This document shows, piece after piece, positions 1 to 7,436 of a stretch of 64,000 bases of DNA (position 1 is the first letter of the stretch; each line of letters starts with the position of its first letter). The notes beneath the pieces were generated by a model. That model was not told the origin of the DNA. It saw only the letters and a list, made by a program, of their open reading frames with translations, and did no database searches. Source of the stretch: Streptomyces sp. NBC_00094 (GTDB taxonomy: Bacteria > Actinomycetota > Actinomycetes > Streptomycetales > Streptomycetaceae); assembly GCF_026343125.1 (NCBI RefSeq), contig NZ_JAPEMB010000001.1:682001-746000 (forward strand), read 5' to 3'. Made by a program: the position numbers and the translations under genes.

Positions 1-672
1 GAGACGAGTTCCTTCCCCTACGTCCTCGACGACGCCGTCTGGGCCGGCCGGCACGGTTACGGCTCCGAGCTGCGGCGGCGGCGCGAGGCGACGGCCCGGA
101 TCGACCCGAACCGCGCCTACTTCGCCGCCCTGCCGGCGGACCGCAAGGCCGAGGCGCTGGTCGCCGCCAACGGCCCGTCACCCGACGGGCTGACCGTACG
201 GCTCCCGGGCGGCGGGATCCTGCGGCGCAGCGACCGCGGCTGTGTCGCGGAGTCCGAGCGGCGGCTGTACGGAGACGTCGGTGCCTGGTTCCGCGCGTCG
301 ACCCGGGTGGACGCCCTGGAGCGGATCCGCCGCGGCCGCGTCACCGCCGACCCCGGCTACCTGGAGCGGCTCGACGCGTGGCGGACGTGCATGCGGCGCG
401 CCGGGCACGCGTACGCCACTCCGGCCGCCGCCCGGGCCGCCGCGCTCTCCCCCGTACGCCCCCTCGGCAAGGAGCGCGAGGTGGGCCTCGCCCTGGCGGA
501 GGTGCGGTGTGCCGAGGAGTCGGCGCTGTCCGGCACCGCCCGGAAGCTCGACGCCCACCACGGCAGGGTCCTGGCCCGCGAGTACCGCGCGGACGTCCAG
601 GCGCGGGACCTGCTGAGGTCCGCCGCGCTGCCCCGCGCCCGCCGGGTCCTGGAGGGCACCCCGCGACCCTGA
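1..672 (+). CDS. Uncharacterised actinobacterial protein, 5' end missing
   Basis: The frame is open from the first base, so the N-terminus lies outside the window and only the last 223 residues are visible. The visible part is rich in charged residues and alanine and holds a W-x-x-C-M-x-x-A-G segment (WRTCMRRAGH) plus two further cysteines (GCVAES and VRCAEES). That pattern recalls secreted or lipoprotein-like conserved proteins of Streptomyces, which carry a W-x-x-C-M motif; this is a resemblance, not an assignment. No membrane segment or catalytic motif is visible. A signal peptide or lipobox, if present, would be upstream. The reading frame has strong GC at third positions, which supports real coding. 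Function unknown. Confidence 0.7.
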   Translation, partial: ETSSFPYVLDDAVWAGRHGYGSELRRRREATARIDPNRAYFAALPADRKAEALVAANGPSPDGLTVRLPGGGILRRSDRGCVAESERRLYGDVGAWFRASTRVDALERIRRGRVTADPGYLERLDAWRTCMRRAGHAYATPAAARAAALSPVRPLGKEREVGLALAEVRCAEESALSGTARKLDAHHGRVLAREYRADVQARDLLRSAALPRARRVLEGTPRP

Positions 673-799
673 CCCGCCGACCGCCGGGCTTCCCCACCCG
701 GCCCCCCGACCCCGCCGCGTGACACCGGTCGCCCGGCGGTCCGACGGTCGCGCCGCGAACGCCGGCGCGGCCACCACCCCACCGAAGAGGAGACACATC

Positions 800-1255
800 A
801 TGCGAACCACGCGCGCGCTCGTGACGGCACTCACCGTCGGCGCCCTCACCCTGCTGACCGCCCCGGTGGCCGACGCCCGCACGACCGGACCCGAGACCGC
901 CGCGCCCCCGTCGGTCTCGGCGCCGGCCGCCGTACCCGGCCCGGACGGATACCTCTACGCCTGGGAGCACCCCCACGCCGGCGGGTTCCACTGCCGGTGG
1001 AACGGGAACAACGCCAACTGGGCGGGCTGCCGCAACAAGGTCTCGGACATCTGGAACAACGGATACCCGGGCCGCGCCGAGGACGTCCGGCTCTTCTACG
1101 GCCTGGACTGGAGCGGCTCGTGGGTCTGCCTCCACCAGGGGCACTCCCTCCCCGACCTGGGCCTCTCCGGCCTGAGGTTCTTCGGCGCCGGGGCGGGCAA
1201 GGGCCAGTTGGTCAACGACAACGTCTCGTCGCACGACTGGGTCGACGCCTGCTGA
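800..1255 (+). CDS. Secreted small protein, peptidase inhibitor family I36-like
   Basis: A 151-residue exported protein. The start at ATG 800 follows a GAAGAGGAG ribosome-binding site, and a signal peptide follows at once (MRTTRALVTALTVGALTLLTA, cleavage near ADA-R). The mature part (about residues 50-151) reads YLYAWEHPHAGGFHCRWNGN and later WAGCRNKVSDIWNNGY, VCLHQG and WVDAC. It has four cysteines and the beta/gamma-crystallin-like spacing seen in Streptomyces metalloproteinase inhibitor SMPI and other I36-family proteins. The family assignment rests on this pattern read by eye. The expected role is an extracellular, disulphide-stabilised inhibitor or binding protein. It is transcribed toward the next gene, with a palindrome between them. 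Confidence 0.75.
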   Translation: MRTTRALVTALTVGALTLLTAPVADARTTGPETAAPPSVSAPAAVPGPDGYLYAWEHPHAGGFHCRWNGNNANWAGCRNKVSDIWNNGYPGRAEDVRLFYGLDWSGSWVCLHQGHSLPDLGLSGLRFFGAGAGKGQLVNDNVSSHDWVDAC

Positions 1256-1317
1256 CGTCGTCCGTTCACCGCGCCGGCCCGACGGGGACACCCCGCCGGG
1301 CCGGCGCCGTCACGTCC

Positions 1318-1369
1318 CTAGGGCCTGTCGACGCCGCGTCCCAGGCGGGACTTCGACGACAGGCCCTAG
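1318..1369. repeat. CTAGGGCCTGTCG palindrome between convergent genes
   Basis: A 13-bp perfect inverted repeat, CTAGGGCCTGTCG at 1318-1330 and CGACAGGCCCTAG at 1357-1369. Its 26-nt centre contains a further short stem (GTCCC/GGGAC). It lies between the ends of two convergent genes, so it can act as a bidirectional terminator. It also shares its outer CTAGGGCCTGTC with the ends of the MITE at 9864-10065 and its core with the hairpin at 14645-14690. Confidence 0.75.
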
Positions 1370-1370
1370 G

Positions 1371-1874
1371 TCACCGCCCGCGGCGTACGGCTCCACGCGC
1401 GACAGCGGTCAGCAGGGAGCCGATGGCGATGCCGATGACGAGGTAGACGGCGGCGGTGCCGACCTTCGCCGCCGGTGTGGCCTCCGTGGTGAAGGGGAGC
1501 AGCATCATGACGGCCGTGACCAGTCCGACGATCCACGAGAAGAACCGAACGGGTCCCGGTGAGGCGATGATCAGGACGTGCATGAGCCCCGTCGCGGCCA
1601 GCCCGGCGACGAAGGCCCCGCCGGCGAGCAGACCGGTGGAGACGTCGCCCATGGCGCCGTTGCCCTCGGGGGCGAAGACGGGAATGCCGAGGACGCCGCG
1701 GACGAGCAGGACGGCGACGACGGCCGTGAGCGCCGCGACGACGGCGGTCATCAGACCGCCCACCCAGAGCCGTTGGGCGTCCAGCGAGGGGCTCGGCGTA
1801 CCGGGTGGGCGACCGGGGTACGGGGTGGCGGGACCGTCGGTCTCGTATCCATACGGCGATTGAGGCGTCTCCAC
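1371..1874 (-). CDS. DUF6069-like four-helix membrane protein
   Basis: A 167-residue integral membrane protein. The start is taken as GTG at 1874 because GGGAG lies six bases upstream on the reverse strand; a longer frame reaches 1931 but has no such site. The first ~35 residues are Pro/Gly/Tyr-rich and cytoplasmic-looking (TPQSPYGYETDGPATPYPGR). Four hydrophobic segments follow: VGGLMTAVVAALTAVVAVLL, LLAGGAFVAGLAATGLMHVL, WIVGLVTAVMMLLPF and AAVYLVIGIAIGSLLTAV. The layout matches small actinobacterial DUF6069 proteins, whose function is unknown. It is downstream of the MFS gene on the same strand, 188 bp away, and is probably a separate unit. Confidence 0.7.
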   Translation of the reverse strand: METPQSPYGYETDGPATPYPGRPPGTPSPSLDAQRLWVGGLMTAVVAALTAVVAVLLVRGVLGIPVFAPEGNGAMGDVSTGLLAGGAFVAGLAATGLMHVLIIASPGPVRFFSWIVGLVTAVMMLLPFTTEATPAAKVGTAAVYLVIGIAIGSLLTAVARGAVRRGR

Positions 1875-2062
1875 GCTCGGCTCCCTGCGGGGGTGGGTTG
1901 CACGCGAACCTTTCGGGGCCCGTCGGACCATGCAAGTTCACCCCCGGGCGAGCCGCCACTCGGGTGAGGCAGACGAGTCGATCGGGCGTTCCGCCGAGGG
2001 GGTTCCGTGTCCATGGCCGGGACGGCCCCTCGCGCGGCGCACCCCGGACGGCGGCCTCGTGG

Positions 2063-3316
2063 TCATCGGCCGCGCGAAGGACGCCGCCCGGCCCGGCCCT
2101 TGGCGGTCGGGGTGCCTCCGGCGGCGACCAGCGCGGCGAGCGCCCCCAGGCCGGCGAGTACGCCGAACAGTGCCGGGTAGCCGCCCAGCGGTACGGCGAG
2201 CAGGGCAGCCGCGAAGGGCGCGAGGGCCGACGCGGTCATGGCGGGGGCGCCGAGGATTCCCGAGAGTCTGCCGTAGTGCCGTGCGCCCCAGCGGTCGGTG
2301 ACGGCGGTGGCCTGGAGCAGGGTGAGGTTGCCGCGGACCATGCCGGCCGCGATCGACACGGCGATCACGAGGCCGTAGGGACCGGGGGTGACGGCGAGGG
2401 CGGCGGTGGTCAGGCCGCCCAGGGCGATGAGGACCGTGGTCCGGACGGTGGGGCCGGTGCGACGGGCGAGCGGGGCGTAGAGGGTACGGCCGAGGGTCTG
2501 GCCCGCGCCGCCGAGACCGAGGGCCCAGGCCGCCTGGGCGGTGGTGTAGCCGCGTTCGACGAGGAGCGGGACGAGGGTGACGACGACCGCGTACATCGCG
2601 AACGACGACAGGGTGAGGGCGGCCCCGAGCAGGAGGAACGGTCGGCTGCGGACGATCGTCCGGGGCGTCTCGGCCGTGTCGGCCGGTGCGTCCGGGGCCG
2701 CGGGCCAGGGCGCTTTGAGGGCGAGGGCGTGGGCCGGGATCGTGACGGCGGCGAGGATCGCGGCGAGTACCGCGTAGGTGGCGCGCCAGGAGAGGTGATC
2801 GGCGAGGACCGCCGTGAGGGGGGCGAAGACGGTGGAGGCGAGGCCGCCGGCGAGGGTGACCACGGTGAGGGCGCGGACGTGGTCGGGCGCCCACCAGCGG
2901 GTGAGGGCGGCGAACGCCGGCTGGTAGAAGGTGGTGGCCATGGCGAGGCCCGCGAGGGCCCAACCGGCGAAGAAAACCGGCAGGTTGGGGGCGAGGGCCA
3001 CGATCACGAGGCTCAGGGACCCGACGGCCGAACCGGCGGTCATGACCGTGCGGGGACCGCGGTGGTCGATGATCCGGCCGACCCGTATGCCGGCCAGGCC
3101 CGAGACGATCAGCGCGAGCGAGAACGCCGCCGTGGTGGTTGCCGTGGACCAGCCGGTGCCGGCCGTGATCTGCGGGTTCAGGACGGGGAAGGCGTAGTAG
3201 ACGATTCCCCAGCTGGTGATCTGCGTGGCGCAGAGCGCCGGCAGCGCGGCGCGGGGCCGCGACCGGACCCCCGTCCCGGTCGTGGCCCCGTCGGTACGGG
3301 TGCCGAGGTCGGTCAC
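2063..3316 (-). CDS. MFS transporter in the arsenic island
   Basis: A 417-residue major facilitator with about twelve hydrophobic helices. The start is GTG 3316, which overlaps the stop of the upstream flavoprotein gene as GTGA, so the two are translationally coupled. The first helix region reads SWGIVYYAFPVLNPQI. The loop-2 signature is GRIIDHRGPR, as in the monocarboxylate/oxalate-formate branch of the superfamily. Tight coupling to a flavin monooxygenase, with ArsR genes just upstream, suggests export of an arsenical that the flavoprotein oxidises or senses. MFS arsenic exporters are known (ArsK, ArsJ), but I cannot place this one in either group by eye. The specific substrate is inference. 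Confidence 0.8.
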   Translation of the reverse strand: MTDLGTRTDGATTGTGVRSRPRAALPALCATQITSWGIVYYAFPVLNPQITAGTGWSTATTTAAFSLALIVSGLAGIRVGRIIDHRGPRTVMTAGSAVGSLSLVIVALAPNLPVFFAGWALAGLAMATTFYQPAFAALTRWWAPDHVRALTVVTLAGGLASTVFAPLTAVLADHLSWRATYAVLAAILAAVTIPAHALALKAPWPAAPDAPADTAETPRTIVRSRPFLLLGAALTLSSFAMYAVVVTLVPLLVERGYTTAQAAWALGLGGAGQTLGRTLYAPLARRTGPTVRTTVLIALGGLTTAALAVTPGPYGLVIAVSIAAGMVRGNLTLLQATAVTDRWGARHYGRLSGILGAPAMTASALAPFAAALLAVPLGGYPALFGVLAGLGALAALVAAGGTPTAKGRAGRRPSRGR

Positions 3317-4746
3317 GAGCCGCAGGAGGGCGCCGGTGTGGCGGTGCCGAGCTGGATGAGGGCGGGGGCGGAGACGAGGGTGGGGGTTGAGGCGAGGGTG
3401 GGCGCGCAGCATCCTCCGCCGTCGGTCCCCTGGTCCGCGTTCGACTCGTCGAAGAGGCCCGAGCCGCCGCAGACCCCGGTCTCGGGGAGTACGAGCTCGA
3501 CGCGCTCGGCGGACTCGCGGTCACCGGCGATCGCGGCGACGACGGAACGGACCTGCTCCTGGCCGGTGAGGGCGAGGAACGACGGGGCGCGGCCGTAGGA
3601 CTTCATGCCGACAAGGTAGACGCCCGGCTCCGGGTGGGAGAGCTCGTTGACGCCGTGCGGGTAGACGGTTCCACAGGAGTGCTGGTTGGGGTCGATGAGC
3701 GGAGCGAGCGCGGTCGGCGCCTGGAGGCGCTCGTCGAGGCCGAGGCGGAGCTCGTCGAGGAAGGAGAGGTCGGGGCGGAAGCCGGTCAGGACGACGACCT
3801 CGTCGACCGGGTCGAGGCGGCGGCCGTCCTCGGCGACCAGGACCAGCCGGTCTCCGTCCCGCTCGATCGCGTCCGTACGGAAGCCGGTCGCGGCGTCCGC
3901 GTGCCCGTCCTCGACGGCGGCCTTCGCCGCGAGGCCGAGGGCGCCCCGGGCGGGCAGCTGGTCGGACGCGCCCCCGCCGTAGGTGGAGCCGGAGATGCCC
4001 CGGCGCAGGATCCACGACGCGTGCGTACCGGCGCCGTCCTCGGCCGTGGCGAGGTCGGCCAGCGTGGCGAGCGCGGTGAAGGCGGAGGCTCCGGAGCCGA
4101 TGACGGCGACGCGCTTGCCCGCGTAACGGGCCCGTACGGCAGGGTCCTTGAGGTCGGGGACGCGGTAGGAGACCCGGTCTGCGGCCGCGCGCTCACCGAG
4201 GGCGGGCAGTCCGTCGCCGCCCGCCGGGCTCGGAGTGCCCCAGGTGCCGGAGGCGTCGATCACCGCGCGGGCGAAGAACCGCTCCTCGCGCCCGTCGGCG
4301 TACCGCACGTGCACCGTGAAGGGCTGCAGGTCGCGGTCGGCGTCGACGACGCGGTCACGGCCCGCGCGGGAGACTCCGGTGACGCGGGCGCCGAGCCTGA
4401 TCCTTTCGCCGAGGACGTCCGCGAGCGGCTGGAGGTAGGCGGCCGCCCAGTCGCCTCCCGTCGGGTACGCGGTCGGTTCGGGCTTCACCCAGCCGGTCGG
4501 GGCCAGCAGCTTCTCGGCGACCGGGTCGGTGACCTCGGCCCACGGCGAGAAGAGCCGCACATGCGCCCATTCCCGTACCGCCGCGCCCGCCTGCTCGCCG
4601 GCTTCCAGCACCAGCGGCTCCAGGCCTCGGTCCACGAGGTGCGCGGCGGCGGCCAGGCCCGCCGGGCCGGCTCCGATGACGACGACGGGCAGCTGTCGGT
4701 CGGCGGCGGTCACGGCAGGGGCGGAGGCGGGGGCAGCGGTGTTCAC
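3313..4746 (-). CDS. FAD/NAD(P)-dependent oxidoreductase, ArsO-like
   Basis: A 477-residue flavin-binding monooxygenase-like protein. The FAD-binding fingerprint GAGPAGLAAAAHLVDRG lies near residues 25-40 and a second dinucleotide site, VAVIGSGASAFTALATL, near the middle. The start GTG 4746 has GAGGGA upstream; ATG 4782 is the main alternative, extending the protein by 12 residues. The C-terminus carries a cysteine cluster, VCGGSGLFDES then GGGCCAPT, which could bind a soft metal or metalloid. The gene is GTGA-coupled to the MFS gene downstream and sits 262 bp after an arsR pair. Group B flavoproteins called ArsO occur in actinobacterial ars operons; their reaction is not settled. A second, shorter ArsO-like protein lies at 10576-11700. 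Confidence 0.75.
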   Translation of the reverse strand: MNTAAPASAPAVTAADRQLPVVVIGAGPAGLAAAAHLVDRGLEPLVLEAGEQAGAAVREWAHVRLFSPWAEVTDPVAEKLLAPTGWVKPEPTAYPTGGDWAAAYLQPLADVLGERIRLGARVTGVSRAGRDRVVDADRDLQPFTVHVRYADGREERFFARAVIDASGTWGTPSPAGGDGLPALGERAAADRVSYRVPDLKDPAVRARYAGKRVAVIGSGASAFTALATLADLATAEDGAGTHASWILRRGISGSTYGGGASDQLPARGALGLAAKAAVEDGHADAATGFRTDAIERDGDRLVLVAEDGRRLDPVDEVVVLTGFRPDLSFLDELRLGLDERLQAPTALAPLIDPNQHSCGTVYPHGVNELSHPEPGVYLVGMKSYGRAPSFLALTGQEQVRSVVAAIAGDRESAERVELVLPETGVCGGSGLFDESNADQGTDGGGCCAPTLASTPTLVSAPALIQLGTATPAPSCGS

Positions 4747-4812
4747 GGCGATTCCCTCTTTGCTCTTTGTTTCGACGTTCATCGATCTCTTGGACATCAG
4801 CATGGCACCTGA

Positions 4813-4850
4813 TTCGACGAGCGTCAACATAGACATTCATCGAAGTTCGA
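4813..4850 (-). promoter_or_regulatory. Candidate ArsR operator upstream of the flavoprotein gene
   Basis: The sequence TTCATCGAAGTTCGA at 4836-4850 carries ATCGA and TTCGA half-sites like those at 5861-5879 and 6033-6050. It lies in the 262-bp gap before the flavoprotein-MFS pair. A link to ArsR binding is inferred from the shared half-sites only. Confidence 0.4.
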
Positions 4851-5008
4851 CGGTGGAGTCGGCGCCGGCGCGAGGTGGTGGTGGTGTGCGGGGTCGCGTC
4901 GATGCCGCCGCGGGGTCGACCCGAGCGGAATCGGCGTTCATGGATGAGGGAACGACACACGGTCGGCCCCGCCCGAGGGGCGGAGTCGTCGACCGGCAGA
5001 TGCGAGCG

Positions 5009-5530
5009 TCAGACGGCCCGGCCCGAGCGGGAGGACTCCTCCGCGCCGGCCTGATCGGTCTCCGTGAGGAAGACGCCGAGGGAGGCGAGCACGCCGGGCG
5101 CGAGGCGGTAGTACACCCACGTACCGCGCCGGTCGGAGGTGAGCAGGCCCGCTTCCCTGAGCTTCTTCAGGTGGTGGCTGACCGTGGGCTGCGAGACGCC
5201 CACGTCGGCTATGTCGCAGACGCACGCCTCACCGCTGGGATGCGAGGCGACACGGGAGAGGAGGCGGAGCCGGACGGGGTCCGCCAGCGCCTTGAACATC
5301 GCCGACATCACCTCGGCGTCCGCCTCGGACAGCGCCGCGGTCACGAGGGGCGGGCAGCAGCGGGGAGCGGGCACGACGGGCACGGGCGACACGACGGGCG
5401 CCGCGGGCGCGGGCGACACGGCAGGCACGACGGGCGCGGGCGACACAGCGGGCACCGCAGGCACCGCGGACGCCGGGGATACGGTCACGGATGCGCGGCG
5501 CGACGGCTCCGCCATGGGCCCGGGGCTCAC
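5009..5530 (-). CDS. arsR: ArsR-family repressor with a long Pro/Ala/Val N-terminal extension
   Basis: A 173-residue winged-helix repressor. The C-terminal ~110 residues are a normal ArsR domain: MFKALADPVRLRLLSRV, the metalloid motif EACVCD, then the recognition helix VSQPTVSHHLKKLREAG and the wing RRGTWVYYRL. In known ArsR proteins the C-V-C pair on the DNA-binding helix binds As(III) and releases DNA. Ahead of this is a ~55-residue tail of repeated SPAP/VVPA units ending in PRCCPP, a second cysteine pair that could add a third thiolate. The start GTG 5530 overlaps the upstream arsR stop as GTGA; MAEPS at 5515 is an alternative. The tail is built from short DNA repeats (about 5375-5500), so its length is probably variable. 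Confidence 0.85.
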   Translation of the reverse strand: MSPGPMAEPSRRASVTVSPASAVPAVPAVSPAPVVPAVSPAPAAPVVSPVPVVPAPRCCPPLVTAALSEADAEVMSAMFKALADPVRLRLLSRVASHPSGEACVCDIADVGVSQPTVSHHLKKLREAGLLTSDRRGTWVYYRLAPGVLASLGVFLTETDQAGAEESSRSGRAV

Positions 5531-5856
5531 ACGGAGGCCGCGGGGCGGCCCATGACGGCGTCGGCGGCGCTCGGGAAGCAGGCCACGCAGGCGACGTTGA
5601 TGGAGTAGAGCATCGACGTGCCCTGACGTTCACGCAGCACGAACCGCACGTCGGCGAGCAGCTTCAGGTGATGGGACACCGTCGACTGTCCGACGCCCAT
5701 GCGGTCCACGATCTCGCCGACGCTCATCGGCTCGGGAGCGAGCGCGAGGAGGTTGAGGATCTGCACGCGTGTGGGATCGGAGAGGGCCTTGAACCAGGTC
5801 GCGTAGGACTCGGCCGTGCTTCGGTCGATCAGCTGGGCATTCATCGTACCGCTCAT
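5527..5856 (-). CDS. arsR: ArsR/SmtB-family repressor with C-terminal cysteines
   Basis: A 109-residue winged-helix protein, first gene of a two-repressor operon. Helix-turn-helix residues read VGEIVDRMGVGQSTVSHHLKLL, and the wing is ERQGTSMLYSI. It lacks the C-V-C motif of its partner. Instead two cysteines sit near the C-terminus (NVACVACFPSAADAVMG), so its inducer site must be built differently, as in the atypical ArsR proteins whose arsenic-binding cysteines lie at the C-terminal end. The gene is divergent from the ArsP-like permease at 6155, with ATCGAT-containing sites between. The permease is therefore its likely target, probably with the coupled repressor downstream. Confidence 0.85.
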   Translation of the reverse strand: MSGTMNAQLIDRSTAESYATWFKALSDPTRVQILNLLALAPEPMSVGEIVDRMGVGQSTVSHHLKLLADVRFVLRERQGTSMLYSINVACVACFPSAADAVMGRPAASV

Positions 5857-5860
5857 GATC

Positions 5861-5879
5861 TATCGATGATAATCGATGA
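5861..5879. promoter_or_regulatory. Candidate ArsR operator, paired ATCGAT sites (proximal to arsR)
   Basis: TATCGATGATAATCGATGA contains two ATCGAT hexamers ten bases apart, starting five bases upstream of the arsR start codon at 5856. AT content is far above the surroundings. A repressor bound here would autoregulate arsR. Confidence 0.5.
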
Positions 5880-6032
5880 CCACCGGCGAGGGCAAGCTTC
5901 GACCCGCGATACACCCCCCCCTGCAGGGGTCACCTGCGGTCACCCGCGCCTCACCCACCCCCACGAAAGCCACGATCCCGCGCCGGCGCCGGGCACCCCT
6001 GAACCCCGTTGCCGCACCCTTACTTAATCGTC

Positions 6033-6050
6033 TATCATCGATATTCGATA
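6033..6050. promoter_or_regulatory. Candidate ArsR operator (proximal to the permease)
   Basis: TATCATCGATATTCGATA is an imperfect palindrome with TATC/GATA ends and ATCGAT and TTCGAT half-sites. It lies about 105 bp before the permease start in an AT-rich patch that should also hold the promoter. Half-sites match those at 5861-5879 and 4836-4850. Confidence 0.5.
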
Positions 6051-6154
6051 AACGGAGGTGCCGCCCGCATCTCCCACGCGGTTCGCCACGACTCCCGTAC
6101 GCCCCCTCACGGCGCCGCGCCCCTCACGTGCCACCGTCTCAGAGAGGTTCACCC

Positions 6155-7315
6155 GTGGACGAATTGCGGGCCCTTGGCCTGTTCATCCTGTTCGAGGTGC
6201 TGCACTACCTCCCGTGGTTCCTGGTCGCCATCGTCCTGGGGATCGCCGTACAGCGATTGTCGATCGACGTCGTCGCGCGCCGCAGCTTCGCCCACGGGCG
6301 CAAGGGCGTCCTCGGCATCGCCATCGTCACGGCCATCGGAGCGTTCAGCCCCTTCTGCTCCTTCACCGTGATCCCGCTGATCCGCCGCTTCCTGATAGCC
6401 GGCGTCCCGCTCTCGGCGGTCATGTCGTTCTGGATCGCCTCCCCCTCCATGGACCCGGAGATCTACGCGCTCTCCGCCGCCCAGCTGGGTCTCCCCATCG
6501 CCACCGCCCGCCTCATCGGCGCACTGGTGCTGAGCTTCGGCGCGGGCCTCATCGTGCTCCTGCTCGAACGGCGCGGCCGGTTCGCCGACCCACTGATCGC
6601 ATCCACCGAGGAGAAGGCGCCCGCGAAGAGCTGCTCCCAGGAGACGGTGACCGTCCCCGAGTCCGCGTGCTCCGCGACGAAGACGACCGTGCCCGAGACC
6701 GTCACGGTCGGCGGCGGGAGCAGCGGCGGCAGCACCGGAAGCGGTGGCGGCAGCGGGTCCTCGGGAGGATGCGGCGGCTCCGCCCAGGAGACCACCGAGC
6801 CCGCGGATGCGAGCGCGGCCGGTGGATGCTCCGCCGCGCCGCAGAGCGGTGACGCGGACGACGACGGCACGCCGTGGCGCGTGCTCGTCCGGCGCGACAT
6901 CAAGAACCTCCGCGCCGGCGAGATCCTCAAGGAGATCGTCAGCGACTCGCTGATCCTGGGCAAGTGGCTGCTCCTCGCCATCGTCCTCGAAGCCCTGATC
7001 GTCCGCTACGTGCCCACCGACTTCGTCTCCGGCCTGCTCGGTACCGACGGCGTCTTCTCCGTCCTTCTCGCGGGGCTCATCAGCGTCCCGCTCTACCTCA
7101 ACGGCGTCGGCGCCATCCCCGTCGTCGAGGGCCTCCTCGACCAGGGCATGGTCGCGGCCGCGGGCGTCACCTTCCTCCTCGGCGGCGCCATCACGACGAT
7201 CCCGGCGATGGTCGCCGTCAAGAGCGTCGTCAAGACGAAGGTCTTCGCCTTCTACCTCGCCGTCGGCCTCCTCGGTAGCGTGGGCATCGGCCTCGTCGCC
7301 CTGCCCCTGCTCTGA
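6155..7315 (+). CDS. arsP: ArsP-type permease (DUF318 family)
   Basis: A 386-residue membrane permease. The start GTG 6155 is preceded by AGAGAGG seven bases away; the open frame extends to 5876, but that part is not membrane-like. The first half (residues 5-150) has four or five helices with the family motif FSPFCSFTVIPLIRRF, followed by FWIASPSMDPEIYAL. The second half (from ~245) repeats the fold (SLILGKWLLLAIVLEALIV, GAIPVVEGLLDQGM). ArsP proteins export trivalent organoarsenicals such as methylarsenite and roxarsone(III). Between the halves is a ~90-residue cytoplasmic-looking linker rich in Gly/Ser with five cysteines. Here the usual CSCS is CSF, with one cysteine lost. Regulation by the divergent arsR pair is likely. 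Confidence 0.8.
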   Translation: MDELRALGLFILFEVLHYLPWFLVAIVLGIAVQRLSIDVVARRSFAHGRKGVLGIAIVTAIGAFSPFCSFTVIPLIRRFLIAGVPLSAVMSFWIASPSMDPEIYALSAAQLGLPIATARLIGALVLSFGAGLIVLLLERRGRFADPLIASTEEKAPAKSCSQETVTVPESACSATKTTVPETVTVGGGSSGGSTGSGGGSGSSGGCGGSAQETTEPADASAAGGCSAAPQSGDADDDGTPWRVLVRRDIKNLRAGEILKEIVSDSLILGKWLLLAIVLEALIVRYVPTDFVSGLLGTDGVFSVLLAGLISVPLYLNGVGAIPVVEGLLDQGMVAAAGVTFLLGGAITTIPAMVAVKSVVKTKVFAFYLAVGLLGSVGIGLVALPLL

Positions 7316-7345
7316 CCCCGAAACCCTCCTCCACACCCCCCACCG

Positions 7346-7380
7346 CGCTCCTGCGGCGGTCCCCCGCCGCCGCAGGAGCG
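7346..7380. terminator. Hairpin terminator after the permease
   Basis: A 14-bp perfect stem, CGCTCCTGCGGCGG (7346-7359) with CCGCCGCAGGAGCG (7367-7380) and a 7-nt loop. There is no U-tract, which is common in Streptomyces. It lies 30 bp after the permease stop and before arsN. Confidence 0.7.
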
Positions 7381-7436
7381 TCGTCACGCCCGCCCTCCGC
7401 TCACGCCGCCGAGGGCTCCCGAACAAGGAAGCGAGC

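Noticed and set aside
1805..3598. A 597-codon forward frame antisense to the MFS gene
   Set aside because: Gly/Glu/Arg shadow sequence opposite a clear twelve-helix transporter.
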